The notes beneath the pieces are model-generated. The model was not told the origin of the DNA and did not search any database. It saw only the letters and a list, made by a program, of their open reading frames with translations. Shown piece by piece: positions 51,956 to 59,671 of a stretch of DNA of 64,000 bases. The position numbers were made by a program, and so were the translations under genes. The first letter of the stretch is position 1, and each line of letters opens with the position of its first letter. Source of the stretch: JAWKWH01 sp963669455. GTDB lineage: Bacteria; Pseudomonadota; Alphaproteobacteria; Rhizobiales; Rhizobiaceae. The stretch covers positions 806,001 through 870,000 of the forward strand of contig OY770026.1 in assembly GCA_963669455.1 (NCBI GenBank). Reading direction: 5' to 3'.

Positions 51956-52894
51956 ATGTCCAGTATTATGACAAATGTGTCGGCTATGACCGCACTGAAA
52001 ACCCTCCAGAGCACCAACAACGCTCTGCAATCCACACAGAGTAGAATTTCGACCGGTTTGCGGGTTGCTGAAGCCAGCGACAACGCCGCCTATTGGTCGA
52101 TTGCTACGACAATGCGGTCCGATAACAAGGCACTGTCCACGGTTCAGGATGCGCTTGGACTTGGTGCTGCGAAGGTCGATATTGCCTATACGGCGATTAA
52201 CAGTTCGATCGAGGTTGTCGATGAAATCAAGTCCAAGCTGGTTGCAGCCCGCGAGCCTGGTGTTGATCGCGCCAAGATCCAAAGCGAGATCGATGCTCTG
52301 CAAAATCAGCTGACCAGTATTGCAGACTCAGCAAGTTTCAGTGGTGAAAACTGGTTGAAAGACGACAAGAGTGCAACCGGATACTCTGCACTAAAATCGA
52401 TCGTTGCGTCGTTTACCCGTGATTCGGCTGGTGCTGTCTCCGTTGGAACCATCGGCATTACCACGAATGTGTTGTTCGATACGAGGACGACAGCGTCTGC
52501 CAGAACTGGTATTCTGGACACAGAATTTACAATAGCTAATGGCGCCGCTACTCCGGTGAATGTGACAGCCACGGTATCGACCCTGGATATCACAGCCGCA
52601 AATGTTGATGATACGGTTATCAGCGGCATGATTTCAGAGGTCGATAAAGCCTACGCATCGATGACCACGGCGGCTTCCGACCTTGGTGCATCCAAGAAGC
52701 GCATATCGATGCAGTCGGACTTCGTATCCAATCTGATGGATGCCGTTGACCGGGGCATCGGTAAGCTGGTCGATGCCGACATGAACAAGGAATCGACCCG
52801 TCTGCAGGCCCTTCAGGTTCAGCAGCAGCTCGGCGTCCAGGCGCTTTCGATCGCCAATGGTAGCGCTCAGTCGATCCTTTCACTCTTCCGGTAG
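51956..52894 (+). CDS. Flagellin 1
   Basis: 312 residues. D0/D1 N-terminal part 'SIMTNVSAMTALKTLQSTN', 'ISTGLRVAEASDNAAYWSIATTMRSDN', and C-terminal 'LVDADMNKESTRLQALQVQQQLGVQALSIANGSAQSILSLFR' are classic flagellin ends. The middle (about 170-220) is short and variable. Close relative of flagellin 2 at 53625; the conserved ends are nearly identical and differences cluster in the centre. Followed by a strong terminator. Confidence 0.97.
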   Translation: MSSIMTNVSAMTALKTLQSTNNALQSTQSRISTGLRVAEASDNAAYWSIATTMRSDNKALSTVQDALGLGAAKVDIAYTAINSSIEVVDEIKSKLVAAREPGVDRAKIQSEIDALQNQLTSIADSASFSGENWLKDDKSATGYSALKSIVASFTRDSAGAVSVGTIGITTNVLFDTRTTASARTGILDTEFTIANGAATPVNVTATVSTLDITAANVDDTVISGMISEVDKAYASMTTAASDLGASKKRISMQSDFVSNLMDAVDRGIGKLVDADMNKESTRLQALQVQQQLGVQALSIANGSAQSILSLFR

Positions 52895-52913
52895 TATTTT
52901 CCGGATAGACGTT

Positions 52914-52944
52914 AACGGGCCGCCATTGGCGGCCCGTTTTGTTT
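52914..52944 (+). terminator. Rho-independent terminator of flagellin 1
   Basis: AACGGGCCGCC / GGCGGCCCGTT perfect 11-base stem with loop ATT, followed by TTGTTT; 19 bases after the stop. Confidence 0.9.
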
Positions 52945-52948
52945 ACTA

Positions 52949-53124
52949 ATGGTCTGTTCGAAACGCTTGCATCCGGTTACCGTAATGCCTTTAGCAAGTG
53001 TTTCGAACATAAAGACCACTAGGGCGTTTTGCGGTTACCTTGAACCGCAACAACGGCAGTATCGGCTTGGAACCATTGAAGCATTTTTCGCACATATGAT
53101 TCCGTTTGGGCAAAAAATGCCTTA
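52949..53124 (+). repeat. 176-bp mosaic insertion flanked by TA, in copy 1 only
   Basis: Relative to copy 2 (GTTTAC-TA-TTTATAAAGG), copy 1 has 176 extra bases between two TA dinucleotides. The first part (52950-53018) is an imperfect hairpin, TGGTCTGTTCGAAACGCTTGC pairing with GCAAGTGTTTCGAACATAAAGACCA; the second part is repeat B3 (53019-53121). Confidence 0.85.
53019..53121 (+). repeat. Intergenic repeat B3
   Basis: Forward copy of the B repeat (CTAGGGCGTTTTGCGGTT to GGCAAAAAATGCC), second module of the 176-base insertion. Confidence 0.82.
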
Positions 53125-53190
53125 TTTATAAAGGTTTAGCGCCGCTTTTTGCGCACGCTCTAGTGTCTTCCTGCCACAGGAGCATGAAGC

Positions 53191-53373
53191 GTGCCGGAAC
53201 AGTTGCAGTCTGTATTTTCAAATCTTGTGTCTCTTGGGATCAAACGCCTGATGATCATGGCGGCAGCCGGGCTGCCGGCGACCGTCATTGCGCTTCCCTT
53301 CAAGATTTTGTTCTTCGTGCTGATTGACGGCTGGAACCTGCTTGTCGGCAGCATGATCAGGTCTTTTGCCTGA
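53191..53373 (+). pseudogene. Chimeric remnant: FliF N-terminus fused in frame to FliP C-terminus
   Basis: 60 codons from GTG 53191. Residues 1-28 match the first residues of FliF (gene at 54672) with a few substitutions; residues 30-60 match the FliP C-terminus exactly. The ribosome-binding site AGGAG and the GTG of fliF are preserved, and the fusion is in frame up to the FliP stop codon, so it can be translated. The product would have a hydrophobic helix from each partner. Created by the tandem duplication; function unknown and probably none. Confidence 0.85.
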
Positions 53374-53624
53374 TTATATTCAGGCCCCGCCAGAAAATCC
53401 GAGATCAGTTTGCTGGCAGGATCTAAGATACTGAGCGGGTTAGGAATTTCATAACCATAATTCCCCTTTGCCAACCGCGTTTCACACCTTTTAAGGCCCC
53501 TTCGTGAGATAAGTTGGTCATGACAGCGGTTTGTCTTACCGACGAATGGCATGACGCCGATCCGCTGTACCGGAAAACCCGGTATGTCCCTGCTGTATCA
53601 GTTGAGTAAAAAAAGGGGACGAGT
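53374..53624 (+). promoter_or_regulatory. Flagellin 2 leader and 5' UTR
   Basis: Second copy of the flagellin leader. The first 55 bases differ from copy 1; the remainder is nearly base-for-base the same, including the TACCGG/CCGGTA stem-loop and AGGGGACGAG. Confidence 0.55.
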
Positions 53625-54545
53625 ATGTCCAGTATTATGACAAATGTGTCGGCTATGACCGCACTGAAGACCCTCCAGAGTACCAACGAGGCTCTGCAAT
53701 CCACACAGAGTAGAATTTCGACCGGTTTGCGGGTTGCTGAAGCCAGCGACAACGCCGCCTATTGGTCGATTGCTACGACAATGCGGTCCGATAACAAGGC
53801 ACTGTCCACGGTTCAGGATGCGCTTGGACTTGGTGCTGCAAAGGTCGATATTGCCTATACGGCGATTAACAGTTCGATCGAGGTTGTCGATGAAATCAAG
53901 TCCAAGCTGGTTGCGGCCCGCGAGCCTGGTGTTGATCGCGCCAAGATCCAAAGCGAGATCGATGCTCTGCAAAATCAGCTGACCAGTATTACAGCTTCCG
54001 CTAGTTTCAGCGGTGAAAACTGGTTGACCGATGACAAAGGCGCAACCGGATACTCCGCAGTAAAATCGATCGTTGCGTCGTTTACCCGTGATTCGGCCGG
54101 TGCTGTCTCCGTTGGAACCATCGGCATTACCACAAATGTGCTGTTCGATAAGGCGGCAACGGGTAAAGCTGGTATTTTGGATACGAATTTTACCACAACG
54201 GGTGGGGGTGCTGTGACGACAACGGTTTCGGGCCTGGATATAACGGCTACCGGTGTTGATAATACTGATATCGATGAGATGATTACGGAGGTCGATAAAG
54301 CCTACGCATCGATGACCACAGCAGCTTCCGATCTTGGTGCAGCTAAGAAGCGCATATCGATGCAGACGGACTTCGTATCCAATCTGATGGATGCCGTTGA
54401 CCGGGGCATTGGTAAGCTGGTCGATGCCGACATGAACAAGGAATCGACCCGTCTGCAGGCTCTTCAGGTTCAGCAGCAGCTCGGCGTCCAGGCGCTTTCG
54501 ATCGCCAATGGTAGCGCTCAGTCGATCCTTTCACTCTTCCGGTAG
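53625..54545 (+). CDS. Flagellin 2
   Basis: 306 residues, paralogue of flagellin 1 by tandem duplication. Residues 1-170 and the last 85 differ at only a few positions; the centre (about 175-215) is replaced by an unrelated Gly/Thr-rich stretch. GGGGACGAG precedes the start. Own terminator follows at 54565. Confidence 0.97.
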   Translation: MSSIMTNVSAMTALKTLQSTNEALQSTQSRISTGLRVAEASDNAAYWSIATTMRSDNKALSTVQDALGLGAAKVDIAYTAINSSIEVVDEIKSKLVAAREPGVDRAKIQSEIDALQNQLTSITASASFSGENWLTDDKGATGYSAVKSIVASFTRDSAGAVSVGTIGITTNVLFDKAATGKAGILDTNFTTTGGGAVTTTVSGLDITATGVDNTDIDEMITEVDKAYASMTTAASDLGAAKKRISMQTDFVSNLMDAVDRGIGKLVDADMNKESTRLQALQVQQQLGVQALSIANGSAQSILSLFR

Positions 54546-54564
54546 TATTTTCCGGACAGAAATT

Positions 54565-54594
54565 AACGGGCCGCCATTGGCGGCCCGTTTTGTT
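54565..54594 (+). terminator. Rho-independent terminator of flagellin 2
   Basis: Same 11-base AACGGGCCGCC stem and TTTTGTTT tail as flagellin 1; separates the flagellin from fliF transcription. Confidence 0.9.
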
Positions 54595-54671
54595 TACTAT
54601 TTATAAAGGTTTAGCGCCACTTTCGCGCAAGCTTGCCCGGCTATTGTCTTCCTGCCACAGGAGCATGAAGC

Positions 54672-56354
54672 GTGCCGGAACAGTTGCAGTCTGTATTTTC
54701 AAATCTTGCGTCTCTAGGGATCAAACGCCTGATGACCATGGCGGCAGCCGGGCTGCTGATCATGGCTTTGATCGGTGTTGGTGCCTATTATCTCAACAGA
54801 CCGGCCTTTGAGACACTCTATGTCGGGCTGGAACGGGGCGATGTTAGCCGCATGGGCATTGTTCTGGGCGATGCCGGTATTTCCTATGACGTCAACAGCG
54901 CTGGTACGTCGATCCTGGTGCCGCCCGGTAAATCAAGCATCGCGCGGATGATATTGGCGGAAAAGGGGCTGCCGGCGAGCAACAGCGCAGGCTATGAGCT
55001 TTTTGATAATCTCGGTTCTCTCGGCCTTACCTCATTCATGCAGGAGGTGACGCGTGTTCGCGCGCTCGAAGGCGAGATCGCCCGCTCGATCCAGAGCATC
55101 AATGGTGTCAAGGCGGCGCGCGTCCATATCGTGATGTCCGACGACAGCAATTTTCGCCGCGGCTCCAGAAAGCCGACGGCATCCGTCATTGTCCGCTCGG
55201 ACGAATCGGATGATGCAAGAATGGCCTATTCGGTCCGGCATCTGGTTGCCGCTGCCGTTCCCGGGCTGGTGCATGACAATGTTACGGTTCTGGACGCTTC
55301 GGGCAAATTGCTCGCAAGCGGGGAAGATCCGATGAACGGCACTTTGACCGGCAATGTCGGTATCGAGCAGATGGTGGAGAGCCAGATCTCCCAGAATATC
55401 CGTGGCGTGCTTGCCCCTTATCTCGGCAGTGACAATTTCCGCGCCAATGTACGCACCGATATCAATACCGATCGCCAGCAGATCGAGGAAACCATCTACG
55501 ATCCGGATTCGCGGATCGAACGGTCGGTGCAAGTCGTCAAACTGGAGGAAAGTGCAAGCCAGGAGGCCGGCGCGGAACCGGCGACCGTCGAACAGAACCT
55601 GCCTGAGGAGGTTGGTTCAGCCGGTGGTGCTTTGTCGAAAGAGGAAAGCGCGCGGCGCGAAGAGACAACAAATTATGAACTTAGCTCCAAGCGCATTGCA
55701 ACGACTTCCAACGGGTTTACCGTGCGCCGGATGTCGATTTCAGTTGTCGTGAACCGTGAAAGGCTGATGCAGATTCTCGGAGCAGATGCATCCAAGGACG
55801 CGATCGAAGAGAGGATTGCCGAGATCGAGAGGGTTGTCGAAACGGCGGCCGGCTTTGATGAAGAACGCGGCGATGTCATCAATGTTACCGCTGTCGATTT
55901 CCTCGATGAGCTTGCTGGCGAGGAAATCGCCGCGCCGGGTTTGATGGAAAAGGCCGGACAACATGTCGGAACGCTCATCAATGCCGGGGCATTTGTTGTC
56001 GTGGCGCTCATGGTGCTGTTCATGGGCGTTAAACCACTCATTCGCGCGATCGAGAAAACCGGCGGGGATGGATCTGCCAACACCATGCAGCCGATCGCCA
56101 ATTCGATGCCGGAAAATGCGCTGATGGATGGGGCCGGCGGGGCCGGTGGGGCCGGTGGGGCCGGTGAAATGCACGCCCTTGGGGACGACCGGCGAGCCCC
56201 GATATCATTGCCAGCCGGCGTGGAAGAGGCCACAGACGATCTGCTGGCTCGAATGAAGGCACAGCCTCAGGAACGTTTGGAATCCATCGTCGACCTTGAC
56301 GAGGAACGCAGTGCCCAGGTTTTGCGTAGCTGGGTTCAAAATGAGGCGGCGTGA
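54672..56354 (+). CDS. fliF: Flagellar MS-ring protein FliF
   Basis: 560 residues from GTG 54672 with AGGAG upstream. TM1 (about 24-44), the ring-building motifs with 'FETLYVGLERGDVSRMGIVLGDAGISYDVNSAGTSILVP' and 'LASLGLTSFMQEVTRVRALEGEIARSIQ'-like segments, TM2 (about 432-452), and a cytoplasmic tail ending in the FliG-binding 'SIVDLDEERSAQVLRSWVQNE'. A 9-base tandem run GGGGCCGGT encodes a Gly/Ala stretch at about residue 490. In Sinorhizobium fliF precedes visN; here it follows the flagellins. Confidence 0.96.
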   Translation: MPEQLQSVFSNLASLGIKRLMTMAAAGLLIMALIGVGAYYLNRPAFETLYVGLERGDVSRMGIVLGDAGISYDVNSAGTSILVPPGKSSIARMILAEKGLPASNSAGYELFDNLGSLGLTSFMQEVTRVRALEGEIARSIQSINGVKAARVHIVMSDDSNFRRGSRKPTASVIVRSDESDDARMAYSVRHLVAAAVPGLVHDNVTVLDASGKLLASGEDPMNGTLTGNVGIEQMVESQISQNIRGVLAPYLGSDNFRANVRTDINTDRQQIEETIYDPDSRIERSVQVVKLEESASQEAGAEPATVEQNLPEEVGSAGGALSKEESARREETTNYELSSKRIATTSNGFTVRRMSISVVVNRERLMQILGADASKDAIEERIAEIERVVETAAGFDEERGDVINVTAVDFLDELAGEEIAAPGLMEKAGQHVGTLINAGAFVVVALMVLFMGVKPLIRAIEKTGGDGSANTMQPIANSMPENALMDGAGGAGGAGGAGEMHALGDDRRAPISLPAGVEEATDDLLARMKAQPQERLESIVDLDEERSAQVLRSWVQNEAA

Positions 56355-57058
56355 TGGGCCTGAACGAGCTTTCAAACTGTCTGCCTGATTTTTCCAATCT
56401 GATTGCCGCAGACCAATCCGGGCAGGAGCAGCGATTTGCTCTGCTGTCGGAAATTGATTTCAAGTCCGCGCATGACGGGCTCGACCCGGCGTTCACCGCG
56501 CTAGATGGTGCCGGTGGCGATCTGGCCCTGGAGGCCGGTTTGGACGCTGGACCTCTGTCGGATATCGAATCCGTGCATGATTCCAAATGGGAGGAAATCG
56601 AGAAGCTCACCCAGACGCACAGGCAGGAAATAGAGGAACTGCGAAGGCAGCACAGGCAGGAAGTCGAAGTGCTTTCCGGCAAATTGGGACGTGAGGAAAT
56701 CCAGTCCCTGGTGATGGCGCTGGGCCAGATGCGTGAAGAGATTGCGGCCGATATTCTGCACGAGCTGGCAAAAGGCTTGCGGGTGATTGCGGGCGAGAAA
56801 ATCGAACAGAGCAGCCTTGATGCATTTTGCCAGGCGGTGTCCCGGGAAATCGTGGAATCCGATGCCTTGAACGTCGCCATCTGCGGGCCGGAAAAACTGC
56901 TCGAAAAATTGGAACCTGAACTAGCGGGGCTTGAGGCCAATGTTTCATTCAACCCGATCGATACCGATGATCTGACCGCTCGTATCGACGATCGTGTTTT
57001 GAAGACCCGGATCGGCGAATGGCGTGCCATGCTGGAAGAGGCCGACCTTGATCACTGA
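56354..57058 (+). CDS. FliH-like flagellar export regulator (candidate)
   Basis: 234 residues from ATG 56354, overlapping the fliF stop by one base. An acidic N-terminus, a central Gln/Arg/Glu coiled coil ('THRQEIEELRRQHRQEVEVL', about 96-115), and a C-terminal domain 'HELAKGLRVIAGEKIEQSSLDAFCQAVSREI' with 'VSFNPIDTDDLTARIDD'. This is the FliH/V-ATPase-E layout (coiled coil plus globular C-domain), and no other FliH is in the locus. The assignment rests on layout and place, not on a strong motif. Confidence 0.65.
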   Translation: MGLNELSNCLPDFSNLIAADQSGQEQRFALLSEIDFKSAHDGLDPAFTALDGAGGDLALEAGLDAGPLSDIESVHDSKWEEIEKLTQTHRQEIEELRRQHRQEVEVLSGKLGREEIQSLVMALGQMREEIAADILHELAKGLRVIAGEKIEQSSLDAFCQAVSREIVESDALNVAICGPEKLLEKLEPELAGLEANVSFNPIDTDDLTARIDDRVLKTRIGEWRAMLEEADLDH

Positions 57059-58412
57059 GGAAGAAAAACAAGAAATCATCATCATTAAGCGCAGCAGCGA
57101 CCATGATGGCGGCCATCATGGCGGTGCGTGGAAGATTGCTTTTGCTGATTTCATGACTGCGATGATGGCCCTGTTTCTGGTTCTTTGGCTGATCAATGCT
57201 GCAAATGAAGAAACCAAAAAATCCGTCGCCAGCTATTTCAATCCGGTGAAGCTGGTGGACCGCAATCGAAGTGAAAAAGGGCTCGATGAAAAGTCGGGGG
57301 CCCCGGCGGATGTTGCTGATCCAGATGAGGAAACAGTCGAGCAGGAAAAAACAGAGGAAACAAACGCTGATGAGGAATCCGAAGCGCCGCCAACTGATCA
57401 GGAGTTGAGCAATCAACCCTATGAGGTTCTCGACCGGATCGTTGCGTCTGGAGATGCCAGCGGGGATGATGCTGGTGGGGAGGATACCGGGCTTGCGGTT
57501 TTGGCATCTGGAGGCGGACAGGAGGGTGCTAGCGGCTTGACCTACCGTGACCCGTTCGCGCCGGATTTCTGGAATGCCGAGGCAATAAACAGGGATCAAC
57601 TCTCTAAGACCGGTGAAGAACCTGGCGTTCAGGATACCGATTCATCTGCGAAAACCGCTGCCATCGATCAGACTGACGAGATGAAAGCGGAAAAATCCGA
57701 CGACCAAGCCGAGGAAATGCCCCCGGAAACCAAAGCTGATGAGCTGGCAAAGAAACCGGCGGAGATGGCTGAGGAGGGTGACGATCAGGCAGCCAAAAAA
57801 ATGCAGGCAACTGAGGATGCTAAGCCGGCAAAAGAACAAGCAGAAATGGCCAAAGGCGAAAAAGATGCGCAGCCGGATCAGGCCAAAGGCGAAAAAGATG
57901 TGCAGCCGATGCAGCCGGATCAGGCCAAAGGCGAGACTGATCAGGACCCGGCTTTGAAGCAAACCATGAAGGATATTGAAGAGGCGCTGACAGAAGTTTT
58001 TGGTCTTGAGAATAAGAACGCATCCGGCCTCACTGTCACCACCGTGGATGAGGGTGTGATGATTTCGATGACCGACCAGCTTGATAATTCGATGTTTGAA
58101 ATCGGCTCGGCCGTGCCCAAACGCGATATCATCCTGGCGATGGAGAAGATTTCAAGCGTGCTCTCCAAACGGGAGGGAAACATCCGGATCTATGGCCACA
58201 CCGACAGCCGCCCATTTGCCGGTGGTGAATATGGAAACTGGCAATTGTCCTCAGCGCGCGCGCAGGCCGCCTATTTCATGTTGGTCCGTGGCGGGCTTGC
58301 GGAAAACCGGATCTCGCAGATTTCCGGGTTTGCCGACCGGGTGCTCAAGGTGAAGGCCAATCCAAATGCATCGGAAAACCGCCGCATAGAGATCCTTCTT
58401 GAGGTGCAATAA
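57048..58412 (+). CDS. motB: Flagellar motor stator protein MotB
   Basis: 454 residues from TTG 57048 (GAGG seven bases upstream); an in-frame ATG at 57024 lacks a ribosome-binding site. Basic N-terminus, 'GGAWKIAFADFMTAMMALFLVLWLINA' with the proton-carrying Asp in the TM helix, a very long acidic/Lys linker (about 65-300) and a C-terminal OmpA/peptidoglycan-binding domain with 'IRIYGHTDSRPF' and 'NRRIEILLEV'. The linker contains tandem 'QPDQAKGEKD'-type repeats near 57848-57943. Anchors the stator to peptidoglycan. Confidence 0.93.
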   Translation: MITEEEKQEIIIIKRSSDHDGGHHGGAWKIAFADFMTAMMALFLVLWLINAANEETKKSVASYFNPVKLVDRNRSEKGLDEKSGAPADVADPDEETVEQEKTEETNADEESEAPPTDQELSNQPYEVLDRIVASGDASGDDAGGEDTGLAVLASGGGQEGASGLTYRDPFAPDFWNAEAINRDQLSKTGEEPGVQDTDSSAKTAAIDQTDEMKAEKSDDQAEEMPPETKADELAKKPAEMAEEGDDQAAKKMQATEDAKPAKEQAEMAKGEKDAQPDQAKGEKDVQPMQPDQAKGETDQDPALKQTMKDIEEALTEVFGLENKNASGLTVTTVDEGVMISMTDQLDNSMFEIGSAVPKRDIILAMEKISSVLSKREGNIRIYGHTDSRPFAGGEYGNWQLSSARAQAAYFMLVRGGLAENRISQISGFADRVLKVKANPNASENRRIEILLEVQ

Positions 58413-59671
58413 TGCCTGGCCCAGTCGGAAAAGGGATTTATTTAGCCGCGACTGTTTTTCTTGGCTTGAGCCAAACTGCGGCAGGTGCCGAACTGCCGCC
58501 ATTGGAGCCCTTCCAGCTCATGCGATCATTGCAGAATGTCCAGGACCGCATCGCCGGGGGGGACAAGGCTGCGTTGACAATGCAGGGCAAGCTGATCGTG
58601 ATGACCGATGAAGGGTTTCGGCAAGCGTCTGCTGAAAAAATTGCCGATCCAAGAAACATAAGGGCGTTGATCGCCTACGGGCTTTCGGGAGGCAATCCGC
58701 GAACGGTTCAATCGCTTGCGCCGGTTATTGGGGAGGATCAGCCTCTCTATCCATTGGCGGCAGGCGTGGTCAGTTATGTTTCCGGGCGCCAGGACGAGGC
58801 GCGTGCAACTTTCGCGGCCGTCGACCCGTTGACGCTTGATCCGGAGGTTGCAGCCTATATCGCGCTGGCAAAGGGAAATGCAAACGTCAACCATGATGAC
58901 CAGCTGGCAATTGAAAGTCTGATCAAGGCGCGGTTGCTTGGGCCTGGAACGCTGGTTGAAGAATCGGCGTTACGGCGGCTGATGGCACTTTATATGAAGA
59001 CGACCAACCGTGCCGGCTTTAATGACGCCTCTGCCGATTACGCCCGCAGGTTCATCTCCTCTCCCTATGCAAATCAGTTTGCCGAGATGCTGGTCAACGG
59101 AATTCTCTCAATGAAGGGCCCCAGGACCCAGACGGACATCAAGCGCATCGCCAGCACAATGCCACCGGCGTTTCGCGATGCGATCTATCTGCGTCTTGCC
59201 AGGCAGGCCGCGGTCGCAGGTCATTTGCAGCTATCTGAATTCGCCGCCTCGATGATCAATGGACAATTGGCAAAGGACAACATTGCTGCAGGTCAGGACC
59301 AATCATCCGGGGAGCGTCAGCCCGGCGAACGGACGGGTTTGCAGTCCAACCTCTATTCGCGCATTTCGGCTTTGCTGGATGATGGAGAGATTGAACGGCT
59401 AAAGGAGCTTGATGACATCGATGCCACAAAGCTGCCGGAGAAGGACCGCGGAATTCTGGCCGCTGCCCGGGCCGTTACCAAAGCCGTGTTTGCGCCGATA
59501 GAGGGCCTCGACCTTGCTCAAGACGATATGGAAATGTCTGAGGACACTGAGGGGTCAAAAAAAGCCGGGCAACCGCAATCACAGGAAATCGTCGATGCCG
59601 ATGAGTTGCTCGCGAAGACCAGGGCAAGGCTCAATGCAATCGACAGCTTGATTGAAGGCAATGCGAAATGA
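58412..59671 (+). CDS. motC: Periplasmic motility protein MotC
   Basis: 419 residues, signal peptide with cleavage near 'TAAGAE'. Helical repeat protein with 'RALIAYGLSGGNPRTVQSL' and 'YVSGRQDEARATFAAVDP'. In Sinorhizobium MotC binds MotB in the periplasm and is needed for rotation, with MotE as its chaperone; both partners are in this operon. ATG overlaps the motB TAA by one base; its own stop overlaps fliK. Confidence 0.92.
   Translation: MPGPVGKGIYLAATVFLGLSQTAAGAELPPLEPFQLMRSLQNVQDRIAGGDKAALTMQGKLIVMTDEGFRQASAEKIADPRNIRALIAYGLSGGNPRTVQSLAPVIGEDQPLYPLAAGVVSYVSGRQDEARATFAAVDPLTLDPEVAAYIALAKGNANVNHDDQLAIESLIKARLLGPGTLVEESALRRLMALYMKTTNRAGFNDASADYARRFISSPYANQFAEMLVNGILSMKGPRTQTDIKRIASTMPPAFRDAIYLRLARQAAVAGHLQLSEFAASMINGQLAKDNIAAGQDQSSGERQPGERTGLQSNLYSRISALLDDGEIERLKELDDIDATKLPEKDRGILAAARAVTKAVFAPIEGLDLAQDDMEMSEDTEGSKKAGQPQSQEIVDADELLAKTRARLNAIDSLIEGNAK

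Larger units (their letters stand above)
51603..53270 (+). repeat. Tandem duplication, copy 1 (fliP 3' end - flagellin - fliF 5' end)
   Basis: Unit of 1668 bases beginning at GCTGC in fliP and ending just before the GCTGC in a fliF 5' fragment. Copy 2 follows directly. The five-base microhomology GCTGC is present at both breakpoints and at the junction. Copy 1 differs from copy 2 by a 176-base insertion after the flagellin terminator. Confidence 0.9.
53271..54751 (+). repeat. Tandem duplication, copy 2
   Basis: Unit of 1481 bases, from GCTGC at the junction to the base before GCTGC in intact fliF. Length difference from copy 1 (187) is explained by the 176-base insertion, 18 coding bases in the flagellin, and small spacer changes. 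The fliP-derived 3' fragment is identical to the parent from 53278 to the stop and beyond. Confidence 0.9.

Noticed and set aside
51700..51956. Sigma-28 promoter (TAAA / GCCGATAA) before the flagellins
   Set aside because: GCCGAT occurs at about 51889 but no TAAA-type -35 element stands at the right distance, and rhizobia generally lack FliA.
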